Assembly: GCA_021848465.1 (NCBI GenBank)
Contig: JAJZUP010000002.1
Location: 186,001-250,000 of the forward strand
Source: Pseudomonadota bacterium
GTDB taxonomy: Bacteria; Pseudomonadota; Gammaproteobacteria; Burkholderiales; Gallionellaceae
Direction: 5' to 3'
Length of the DNA: 64,000 bases
The notes below the pieces were generated by a model, which saw only the letters and a list, made by a program, of their open reading frames with translations, ran no database searches and was not told where the DNA came from. Of this stretch, positions 9,693-16,697 are shown piece by piece. The stretch's first letter is position 1. The number at the start of each line of letters is the position of its first letter. Both the position numbers and the translations under genes were made by a program.

Positions 9693-11996
9693 TTAAGCTC
9701 CCTGAGTGAGATGTTGCAAGGCCACCGCAGCCTGCCCGAACGACACCGCGCCATCGTTGGGCGGTAATTGTTGTGCGGTGAGCACTTCCAGCCCGGCGGC
9801 GGTGAGGCTGTCGGTGATCGACTGGGTGAGTATCTTGTTGAGGAAACAGCCGCCGCCCAGCGCGACGTGGCGGATGCCGCTGCGCCCTGCGGCACGCTGC
9901 ACCCAACCGCACAGTCCCTCGGCCACGGTGGCATGGAACAGCGCGGCGCCATAGGCGGCATCCTTGCAATCGGCGAGATGCGCGAGCAGTGGGTGGAAAT
10001 CGAGATCGTTGGCGGCGGTGTGGATGTAGCCCAGCGTCAGCGGGGCGACCCTGCCGTGCTGCTCGGCCAGTCCTTCCAGCAGCATCGCCGCCTGCCCTTC
10101 ATACCCCTGCACTTCGCTCACCCCAAGCAGTCCGGCAGCGGTATCGAACCAACGCCCCATGCTGCTGGTCTCCACACAGTTCAGTTTGCGCTGCAACAGG
10201 TCGGCCATCTGCATCGCTGCGCCCTGCGCGGGGAAGCGGCGCGCGATCTCGTCGATGCGATTCATCTCGAACAGGGCTGCCGCCGCCATGCGCCATGGCT
10301 CGCGCGCAGCGCGGTCGCCGCCCGGCAAGGTCAGCGGGGCGAGATGACCGAGCCGCTCGAAGCCCGCGCCCTTGAGTTGCAACAGTTCCCCCCCCCACGC
10401 GCCGCCATCGCTGCCTAGCCCGACGCCATCCAGCGCCAGACCGATCACCGGACCGGTATGGCGATGCTCGGCGCACACCGCGGCGATGTGCGCGTGATGG
10501 TGCTGCACGGCGATGAGCGGCAGGTTATGCATCTCAGCATAACGCTGCGCATAGTGCGTGCTGTAGAAATCAGGATGCAGGTCGTGCGCTACGGCCTGCG
10601 GCTGCACGTCGAGGATGTCGATGAGGTAGTCCACCGTCTCGTCCAGCATGGCGCGCGTCCCGGCATGGTCGAGGTCGCCGATGTGCTGCGACACGAAGGC
10701 CTCGTCGCCGCGCGTGAGGCAGATGGTGTTCTTGAGCCAGCCGCCACAGGCCAGCACCGAGGGACCGGCCTGCGCCAGCTTGATGCGGCGCGGCGTGTAA
10801 CCGCGTGCGCGGCGCACGAACGTGGGTGCCTTGCCCTGCCACTTCATCACGCTGTCGTCGCAGCGATGCAGGATGTCGCGGTCGTGGGTGAGGAAGGCGT
10901 CGGCCAGCCCGGCGAGCGATTCGCGCGCCTCGGCATCGTCCTTCACCAGCGGCTCGCCGCCGGGGTTGGCGCTGGTCATCACCAACGCGAACGGGGTGGG
11001 CTGCTGCAGCCAGTCCGCGCCTTGCGGGCGGCCCAGCAGTTCATGGAACAGCAGGTAATGCAGCGGTGTGTACGGCAGCATCACCCCGATGCTGGGCAGG
11101 CCCGGTGCGATGCCGTGCAGCTCTTCGTCGCAAGCGGGCGACTTGCGCAGCAGCACGATGGGACGCTCGCCGGTCTCCAGCAGCGCGGCATCGTGTTCGC
11201 GGAACTGCGCGTAGTGCCGCGCCGAAGCGGTGTTGAGCAGCATCACGGCGAAGGGTTTCTCCTCGCGCCGCTTGCCGCTGCGCAGACGCTCGACGCTGGC
11301 GGCGTTGCGCGCATCGCACGCCAGATGGAAGCCGCCCAGCCCTTTCATGGCGACCACCTCGCCGCGGCGCAAGCGCGCGACACTTTCCACCAGCGGATCA
11401 TCCTTACCGAGCGGATGCCATTGTGCGTCGAACAGCGCCAGCTTTGGCCCGCACTGCGGACAGGCATTGGGTTGGGCGTGAAAGCGGCGTGTGGCCGGAT
11501 CGTCGTATTCCTGCTGGCAGGTCGGGCACTGCGCGAACTTCGCCATGCTGGTGTTGGCGCGGTCGTAGGGCAGGCGCGCGGTGAGCGTGTAGCGCGGGCC
11601 GCAATGGATGCAGTTGATGAAGGGATGGCGATAACGGCGATCGGCGGAATCGAACAGCTCGGTCAGACACTCCGGGCAGATCGCCATGTCGGGCGCGATG
11701 CCGGTGAGCACCTTGCCCGCGCGGCTCTCGGCGATAGTGAAACCGGTGAAGCCGGTAGTCGTGGCAGCGAGGTCGTGCGTGACCTTCTCTACCCGCGCCA
11801 GTGACGGCGGTTCGCTCTGCAGGCGTTCGATCAGGCGCATCACCTGATGCTGTTCACCCTCGACCGCGATCTCCACACCTTCGCTGTCGTTGCGCACCCA
11901 GCCGGCCAGACCGAGCTCGTTGGCGAGCCGGTACACGAAGGGGCGGAAGCCCACCCCCTGCACCTGCCCCGAGACCCTGATCTGCGCGTGGACCAT
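9693..11996 (-). CDS. hypF: carbamoyltransferase HypF
   Basis: 767 residues, full length for the family. HypF activates carbamoyl phosphate with ATP and transfers the carbamoyl group to the HypE C-terminal Cys. The domains follow in order: N-terminal acylphosphatase (VQGVGFRPFVYRLA, residues 12-25), two zinc fingers of CxxC type (CPECLTEL... and CPTCQQEY... around 105-185), a YrdC-like domain (KGLGGFHLACDA near 220) and a C-terminal Kae1-like domain with VQHHHAHIAAV and ALDGVGLGSDGGAWGGE. The start follows hypB by 12 bases. Confidence 0.97.
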   Translation of the reverse strand: MVHAQIRVSGQVQGVGFRPFVYRLANELGLAGWVRNDSEGVEIAVEGEQHQVMRLIERLQSEPPSLARVEKVTHDLAATTTGFTGFTIAESRAGKVLTGIAPDMAICPECLTELFDSADRRYRHPFINCIHCGPRYTLTARLPYDRANTSMAKFAQCPTCQQEYDDPATRRFHAQPNACPQCGPKLALFDAQWHPLGKDDPLVESVARLRRGEVVAMKGLGGFHLACDARNAASVERLRSGKRREEKPFAVMLLNTASARHYAQFREHDAALLETGERPIVLLRKSPACDEELHGIAPGLPSIGVMLPYTPLHYLLFHELLGRPQGADWLQQPTPFALVMTSANPGGEPLVKDDAEARESLAGLADAFLTHDRDILHRCDDSVMKWQGKAPTFVRRARGYTPRRIKLAQAGPSVLACGGWLKNTICLTRGDEAFVSQHIGDLDHAGTRAMLDETVDYLIDILDVQPQAVAHDLHPDFYSTHYAQRYAEMHNLPLIAVQHHHAHIAAVCAEHRHTGPVIGLALDGVGLGSDGGAWGGELLQLKGAGFERLGHLAPLTLPGGDRAAREPWRMAAAALFEMNRIDEIARRFPAQGAAMQMADLLQRKLNCVETSSMGRWFDTAAGLLGVSEVQGYEGQAAMLLEGLAEQHGRVAPLTLGYIHTAANDLDFHPLLAHLADCKDAAYGAALFHATVAEGLCGWVQRAAGRSGIRHVALGGGCFLNKILTQSITDSLTAAGLEVLTAQQLPPNDGAVSFGQAAVALQHLTQGA

Positions 11997-12008
11997 GAAC
12001 GTGTCTTC

Positions 12009-13004
12009 CTATCTGTCGGACACCACTTTTTTCGAGATGGCATGCCGGCACCCTGCACGGATCCAGTCCAGCCATTGCGTCATGCCCTCGCCGCTGGTGG
12101 CCGAGGTGCGGATGACTTCGATATCCGGGTTCACGCGGCGCGCGTTGGCGACGGCCAGTTCGGCATCAAAGGTCAGGTAAGGCAGCAGGTCGCACTTGTT
12201 GAGCAGCATGATGTCGGCGGCGCGGAACATGTCGGGATACTTGAGCGGCTTGTCCTCGCCCTCGGTCACCGAGAGGATGGCGACCTTGTGCGCCTCGCCG
12301 AGGTCGAAGCTGGCCGGGCACACCAGGTTGCCCACGTTCTCGATCAGCAGCAGGCTGTCGTCGGCCAGTTGCAGTTGTTCGATGGCGCGCCCCACCATGA
12401 AGGCGTCGAGGTGGCAGCCCTTGCCGGTATTAATCTGCAAGGCAGTTGCTCCTGTTGCACGAATCCGCGCGGCGTCGTTGTCGGTCTGCTGGTCACCCTC
12501 GATCACTGCGAGCTTCATCTCGCCCTTCAACAGTTCGATGGTCTTCACCAGCAGCGAGGTCTTGCCCGAGCCGGGGCTGGAAACAAGATTCAGCGCGAAG
12601 ATGCCGTGGTCGATGAAGTGGGTGCGGTTGGTGCGCGCATAGCTGTCGTTCTTGGACAGGATGTCCTGCTCGATCTGCACCATGCGCGACTGGCTCATGC
12701 CCGGCGCATGCGCCCCGGCTGGGCCGTGGCCGTAATGCGTGGTGCCGCCGTGCGAGTGGACATGGTCGTGATGGTGATGCGCGCCGTGCAGGTGGTCATG
12801 CGTGTGCTCGTGCGTGGTGCCATCCTCGTGACGGTGGTAATGCATGTGCGAGCCATGACCGGGTTCGTGCGCATGCTCGCCGCTGTGGTCATGGTCGTGC
12901 ACGGTACCATCGGCATGTACGTGGTAATGTTTGCCATGCCCGTGCGTGACGGGCTTGCCGCCTATCGTCGTTTCGCCTTCACCGCAACCGCATACGTTAC
13001 ACAT
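12009..13004 (-). CDS. hypB: nickel-incorporation GTPase HypB, histidine-rich form
   Basis: 331 residues. HypB is the GTPase that, with HypA, inserts nickel into the hydrogenase large subunit. The N-terminus CNVCGCG is the high-affinity nickel motif. Residues 20-99 hold about 30 histidines, a nickel-storage region of the type seen in rhizobial HypB. The G domain begins around residue 135 with Walker A SSPGSGKT (142-149), followed by [29 protein letters not shown] and the specificity motif NKCD. ATG 13004 was chosen over an upstream in-frame start because [11 protein letters not shown] is the family start and GGAGAAGG lies just upstream. It starts 11 bases after the hypA stop. Confidence 0.97.
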   Translation of the reverse strand: MCNVCGCGEGETTIGGKPVTHGHGKHYHVHADGTVHDHDHSGEHAHEPGHGSHMHYHRHEDGTTHEHTHDHLHGAHHHHDHVHSHGGTTHYGHGPAGAHAPGMSQSRMVQIEQDILSKNDSYARTNRTHFIDHGIFALNLVSSPGSGKTSLLVKTIELLKGEMKLAVIEGDQQTDNDAARIRATGATALQINTGKGCHLDAFMVGRAIEQLQLADDSLLLIENVGNLVCPASFDLGEAHKVAILSVTEGEDKPLKYPDMFRAADIMLLNKCDLLPYLTFDAELAVANARRVNPDIEVIRTSATSGEGMTQWLDWIRAGCRHAISKKVVSDR

Positions 13005-13015
13005 CTTGCCTTCTC

Positions 13016-13357
13016 CTATTCCACATCCAGTTCTTTCACCCGCATTTCGTTGCCACCGGTCACTTGCACCTGAAGGCTGCCGCACTTCGGACAGGCGTCG
13101 TACAGAGCCTGCACGTTCACCACCTCGGCGCAGTGCAGGCACCAGGCCTGCCCCGGGGTGGCGATGATCTCCAGCTTCGCACCGTCGGCGATGCTGTCGC
13201 GCGTCACAGCGTCGAAGCAGAATTTCATCGCCTCGACTTCCACACCGGCCAGTTGGCCGATCTCCAGCCAGACGGTCTTCACGCGGCTAAAGTTCTGCGC
13301 CTTCGACGCATCTTCGATGATCTGCAATACGCCCTCAGCCAGCGACATTTCATGCAT
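13016..13357 (-). CDS. hypA: nickel metallochaperone HypA
   Basis: 113 residues with the N-terminal Met-His-Glu nickel site and a zinc site made of two CxxC pairs (Cys73/Cys76 and Cys89/Cys92). It receives nickel and works with HypB during maturation of the large subunit. It overlaps the end of the upstream hupK-like gene by eight bases and is followed by hypB after 11 bases. Confidence 0.97.
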   Translation of the reverse strand: MHEMSLAEGVLQIIEDASKAQNFSRVKTVWLEIGQLAGVEVEAMKFCFDAVTRDSIADGAKLEIIATPGQAWCLHCAEVVNVQALYDACPKCGSLQVQVTGGNEMRVKELDVE

Positions 13358-14417
13358 GTATCGTTCTCACTTCCACGTCATACGCCACGCACGGGTCGAG
13401 CGACAATGCTGCGATCCGTGCCAGCCGTTTCAAACCCGCTTCATCCTGTACCGTGACGCCGCGCATATCCTGCACGAAAGCGCCCGCAGGATGAAAATTC
13501 CACTCCGTCGGCGCCACGATCTGGTATTCGGCCACCTTGCCGCCTTCGAGCCGCACATGATGCAGCAACAAACCGCGCGCGGTGCGCGCGGCGGCGATGC
13601 CTTCCCCCGCAGATACGGCGGCACCATCCAGCCGTGCTGCAGCGCTACCGTCAGCCAGGCTCATCATGTCGAGCAGCCGTGCCAGCACCCGCGCCAGCGC
13701 GGTGCCATGCCGCTGTGCTGTCTCGCGCAGCATGACCGCATCGGCGTAATAAGTCCACGCGCCTGTTTCCGCCGCCGCCCCCTGCCAGTCGGGAGACGCC
13801 GCGAAAGCGGCATCCCACCTCCCGGTGCAGGCTTGTTGCGCTTGTACCGCCGACCACGCCGGCAGCAGTCGCGGAATAGCGGCACCGCCCCTGCTATCTT
13901 CCTCCAACTGAAGCAGCATGGCCGCCAGCGGGCTCGCGGCATTACGCCACCAGGACTGCATACGCTCGCCATCCAGCACGCGCCATTGCGCCGACGGCAT
14001 CCCCAGCGCCAATTGCTCAAACTCGCGCAGAAATTCCTCCCTGTCTGCTTCGCCGTTGCCAATCTTGCGCAGCAAGCCGTGCCAGACGGTAAATTGCCGC
14101 TCCTGCGACGGCAGGCCCAGCAGTTTCGGCCAGTCCAACATCAAGCGCCACAGGTGTTCCTGCATTGCTTCGCTGGCGATGGCACGTTCGTCCGGCAACG
14201 CCCTGTCGCCCTCTGCTGCATGTAGCGCCACCTGTGCTGCCGCGCCCTGCGCCTTGCCGCACACGCTGAACAGCAACGGCACGATCTGCATGACTTGCGC
14301 GGGCGTCTTGCCCTGCAACACCGACGCTGCTTGCGGACGCGTGGAGCGGCTGCGCGCTTCCACCACCTTGCTGTTCTTGAGGCTCACGCACAGCATCAGC
14401 CTGCCGACATCGAGCAA
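13350..14417 (-). CDS. HupK/HoxV-like hydrogenase assembly protein
   Basis: 355 residues, related to the NiFe-hydrogenase large subunit but lacking most of the active-site cysteines. The C-terminal segment LSLDPCVAYDVEV corresponds to the DPCxxC motif of the large subunit with only the first Cys kept, which is typical of HupK/HoxV proteins. These are proposed scaffolds that pass the Fe(CN)2CO unit to the large subunit of membrane-bound uptake hydrogenases. The start is TTG at 14417 with AGGAGG seven bases upstream; no in-frame ATG is better placed. It is coupled to hypA by an eight-base overlap. The family assignment comes from the C-terminal motif and position; the middle is less conserved. 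Confidence 0.8.
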   Translation of the reverse strand: MLDVGRLMLCVSLKNSKVVEARSRSTRPQAASVLQGKTPAQVMQIVPLLFSVCGKAQGAAAQVALHAAEGDRALPDERAIASEAMQEHLWRLMLDWPKLLGLPSQERQFTVWHGLLRKIGNGEADREEFLREFEQLALGMPSAQWRVLDGERMQSWWRNAASPLAAMLLQLEEDSRGGAAIPRLLPAWSAVQAQQACTGRWDAAFAASPDWQGAAAETGAWTYYADAVMLRETAQRHGTALARVLARLLDMMSLADGSAAARLDGAAVSAGEGIAAARTARGLLLHHVRLEGGKVAEYQIVAPTEWNFHPAGAFVQDMRGVTVQDEAGLKRLARIAALSLDPCVAYDVEVRTIHA

Positions 14418-14430
14418 TTCATGTCCTCCT

Positions 14431-14481
14431 CTAACCGCCTCGTAAAGAGTCGCGCTGCAGCAAGGCCATTTGCTTGTTCAT
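14431..14481 (-). CDS. possible 16-residue coupling peptide between the hypC-like and hupK-like genes
   Basis: A tiny open frame (MNKQMALLQRDSLRGG) starts at ATG 14481, overlapping the stop of the hypC-like gene as ATGA. It ends with TAG at 14431, immediately before the AGGAGG that serves the TTG start at 14417. It could simply keep ribosomes moving through the gap. No homologue is known to me and it may be chance. Confidence 0.25.
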   Translation of the reverse strand: MNKQMALLQRDSLRGG

Positions 14482-14786
14482 CTGTGATCCTTGCTCAGAA
14501 AGTCTGGCAGTTGTGGCTCACGCCCCACTAGATCCACAAAGTACTGATCCATATTAATTGCGCCACCCTCAGCCAATGCTTGCAAGCCATCCAGCGCTGA
14601 ATTGATCTGCCCGGCCTGTTCGGTGGTGATAACTTCCCTTGCAACACCTAAGGCAACCAGCAGCCATTGCCCGACCATCACCTCGGCAACCAGCATGGTG
14701 TTGATATTCTCGCGGCCGTTCCGGCCTGCACAAATTGCATAGGTTTCATGAACTTCCAAAACCTGAACAGGAATTCCCAAACACAT
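14478..14786 (-). CDS. HypC/HupF-family hydrogenase chaperone (HoxL-like)
   Basis: 102 residues beginning MCLGIPVQVLEV, a second HypC-family protein with the essential Cys2. It continues through MLVAEVMVGQWLLVALGVA, the equivalent of the HypC core. HupF/HoxL paralogues serve the membrane-bound uptake hydrogenase, with HupK/HoxV as partner, and the partner gene is directly downstream here. ATG 14786 has GGGAG upstream and matches the family start; an in-frame ATG at 14819 is rejected. This is the first gene of the maturation run, so its promoter should lie in the region above 14787. Confidence 0.88.
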   Translation of the reverse strand: MCLGIPVQVLEVHETYAICAGRNGRENINTMLVAEVMVGQWLLVALGVAREVITTEQAGQINSALDGLQALAEGGAINMDQYFVDLVGREPQLPDFLSKDHR

Positions 14787-15469
14787 CACTCTGCTCCCGA
14801 CAAAAGATTCCCGCCACAAAACTTTACGACTGCTCCCTGCGAAAAGTCAGGCCAAACGCGAGGCCGAGCAACATAAGTTTGCTATCAGCATCTTGCCAAA
14901 CCAATATTGGACACCCCGAACTATGCCCGTCACCATATTCATCTGACGCGGCTCGGATTCAGATTTTATTCGTTTTGGTTTGCTCAATTGTGTCACATCC
15001 CTACCCGTACAATTTATTTACCCAAGCCCTTATCGAGAAAATTGGAGCGCGATTTTGTGGAGGATGCGCCGCCCATGGTAACGACTGTGCTCCTTATTGA
15101 TCAGGACGTAGTATAAGCCTCGCTCCGAAGGCATAAGGAGCAAAAGATACGCTATAAAAATCGAAAGCAACTGGAAGGTTAACCGCTGCGCTTTTCTCAT
15201 AGCATGCTTGATGTCGTATTGCCTTCGGCCTGAAGGTTGTAGCGAATGCAATTTTCCGTGCCAATGCGCTGCACCGCATAAATGCGGTCAAATACCTTAA
15301 TGAAACGCCTAACTGATGTTGCAAGAAACCCGTAAGCAGTTTGGCAAAAGAAAGTTCCAGAGTAACTTGCTCTGATAGTGCGGTATCCGGCTCATGAACT
15401 GAGCCCGATGAAATTGGATGAAGCTTGGAAAGCTGATGGCCTTATTGTCAAAACCGCTTATGGAGTCAG
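14787..15469. other. gene-poor region upstream of the hydrogenase maturation operon
   Basis: About 680 bases, visibly richer in A/T than the flanks, with no convincing complete gene. It must contain the promoter for the leftward maturation genes. The only recognisable piece is a short rightward start at 15075-15116 that resembles the beginning of a response regulator. Several frames of 60-75 codons occur on both strands but overlap each other and lack ribosome binding sites. No clear sigma-54 (GG-N10-GC) element was spotted by eye. Confidence 0.5.
15075..15116 (+). pseudogene. possible remnant of a response-regulator gene start
   Basis: ATG at 15075 with GGAGG about 12 bases upstream reads MVTTVLLIDQDVV and then a TAA. 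The pattern hydrophobic strand + Asp-x-Asp resembles the first strand of receiver domains (VLLIDDD). Hydrogenase loci often contain a HoxA/HupR response regulator, so a decayed copy is conceivable. The match is very short and may be coincidental. Confidence 0.2.
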
Positions 15470-15640
15470 TCAGCCCGCAATAGTATGGGATACATCGGAA
15501 TGTATGCTGCAAAATCTGAGAATATCCCCAAGTTTTTGCTCCGCTTCATATATTGAGGCGTATTTCCCGAGGAATTGGCTCTCATCGTCATACAAACCCC
15601 GTCCGGTTTCCGGGTCTGCGGTCAGGAAAATTTTGATCAT
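15470..15640 (-). CDS. small hypothetical protein
   Basis: 56 residues from ATG 15640, with AGGAG seven bases upstream. The sequence (MIKIFLTADPETGRGLYDDE...) is mildly acidic, soluble and has no motif I recognise. It lies just downstream of flhD in the same direction with a gap of about 40 bases, so the two may be co-transcribed. A rightward frame overlaps it, but that one has no ribosome binding site. Confidence 0.45.
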   Translation of the reverse strand: MIKIFLTADPETGRGLYDDESQFLGKYASIYEAEQKLGDILRFCSIHSDVSHTIAG

Positions 15641-15682
15641 GACGGTCTCCTGTTGCATAGATCTGTACTAAGTATGCTAATT

Positions 15683-16003
15683 TTATGCAGCCAATGCTTC
15701 TGCCTTGCGCACTGCTTTTACTTGCTGGATAGCGTTCTTGTCCATCAAAGCCTCTTTCTTGTGGCTGCTGATCATGTCCAGCAACATGCTTTCATCAAAA
15801 TGGAAGCAGCACAGCAACATGTTGGATGCGGACATCTTGAGCAGTTGGGCTGGGGACAGGCCTGCTACCAGATCGGCCATTTCCTCATTCACACCAAAAC
15901 TCGCCATCGCTTGAGGCTTGTTGCCGCGGATCATTTGTTGCGCCAGCAGCATGAATGACAGGTTGGTTTCCTTGATTTCTTCGTGGATTTGTTTCGCGTT
16001 CAT
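15683..16003 (-). CDS. flhD: FlhD-family transcriptional regulator (orphan)
   Basis: 106 residues matching FlhD: IHEEIKETNLSFMLLAQQMI, the conserved GVNEEMADLVAGLSPAQLLKMSASNMLLCCFHFD core, and a length close to the usual 105-120. FlhD normally pairs with FlhC to activate flagellar class II genes, but no flhC lies beside it. The protein may act alone, regulate something else or pair with a distant FlhC. ATG 16003 is chosen over ATG 16009 because GGGAG stands six bases before 16003 and none is correctly spaced for 16009. Confidence 0.85.
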   Translation of the reverse strand: MNAKQIHEEIKETNLSFMLLAQQMIRGNKPQAMASFGVNEEMADLVAGLSPAQLLKMSASNMLLCCFHFDESMLLDMISSHKKEALMDKNAIQQVKAVRKAEALAA

Positions 16004-16334
16004 GATCATCTCCCAACGTTCGAGTTAATTCGTGTTTCGATGGCTGCATTCTGGAAGAAATGCCCATTTCGATAAATCGGAAGGTTTCTGTTTTTGCTGT
16101 AGGGAGGAACGCCTGAGCTTTTGTAGGAAAATCGCTTACAACTGCAAGGGGAAGGCAAACACATTATGCCGGGATTCCCGAATTGACAGGCGGTAAACAG
16201 GGCGGGATTTACCCCGCTAATCGCGCTGCCCGACGGGGAAAAAATTGACAAGCGCTCGCTGTAGTAGTATCTAGACACTAACTGACTGTCAGAAAAGGCC
16301 TATTCCAGCCAGTGTAAACTGTGGAAATGATGTG
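16004..16334. other. divergent regulatory region between flhD and a coiled-coil gene
   Basis: About 330 bases without a gene. It holds a near-consensus rightward promoter at 16245-16273. The leftward flhD promoter should be here too but is not obvious. An inverted C/G pairing occurs around 16210-16237 (ACCCCGC...GACGGGG), of uncertain meaning. Confidence 0.5.
16245..16273 (+). promoter_or_regulatory. near-consensus sigma-70 promoter
   Basis: TTGACA at 16245-16250, exactly 17 bases of spacer, then TATCTA at 16268-16273. It points at the coiled-coil gene starting at 16335, which would give a leader of about 55 bases. Confidence 0.7.
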
Positions 16335-16679
16335 ATGAACGCGCTATCTGTAAGCTCCTCGACCAGCAACGTCCCAGTGCGCACCGCGCTTGCACAGCAG
16401 CGCGTCGTTGAGGATCGCGACAACATACGGGAAACCGAAGCGCAGCTCGATTACTACAAGAACAAGCTGGACGAAGACCTGACTTACCTGGCAAAGCTGC
16501 AGCGACGCGTCCATGATGTCCAATCGCTGGAAAATTCACAAGCGCAGTCCACCATCCTGAACCGCATCACCAAGGAAGCAAAGCTTGCTGAGCGGTTTGC
16601 CGAAGAAAACGGCACAACGCTGACCTCATTCACGCCCGCCCGACAAACACTGGGCTCGAACATCAACATTGTCGCCTGA
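16335..16679 (+). CDS. hypothetical coiled-coil protein
   Basis: 114 residues from ATG 16335 (a GTG codon directly precedes it). The middle part (residues about 20-75, REAQLDYYKNKLDEDL-like pattern with heptad Leu/Tyr and many charged residues) should form a coiled coil; the ends are Ser/Thr-rich and probably disordered. No family is recognised. It is divergent from flhD and has a strong promoter at 16245-16273, which supports it being a real, well-expressed gene. A structural or flagella-related role is only a guess from its neighbour. No clear Shine-Dalgarno sequence is seen. Confidence 0.65.
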   Translation: MNALSVSSSTSNVPVRTALAQQRVVEDRDNIRETEAQLDYYKNKLDEDLTYLAKLQRRVHDVQSLENSQAQSTILNRITKEAKLAERFAEENGTTLTSFTPARQTLGSNINIVA

Positions 16680-16697
16680 CGGCCTCTCCCCGCAGAC

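Noticed and set aside
9445-9969. Extended HypC frame of 174 codons
   Set aside because: HypC must start with Met-Cys for its essential Cys2; the start at 9690 fits this and follows the hypF stop by two bases.
12700-12960. His-rich repetitive sequence near hypB as a possible low-complexity artefact or repeat array
   Set aside because: It is in frame within hypB and matches the known histidine-rich nickel storage region of HypB proteins.
15378-15671. A 97-codon rightward frame starting ATG 15408 or upstream
   Set aside because: No ribosome binding site and it overlaps a leftward frame that has AGGAG at the right distance; no recognisable sequence.
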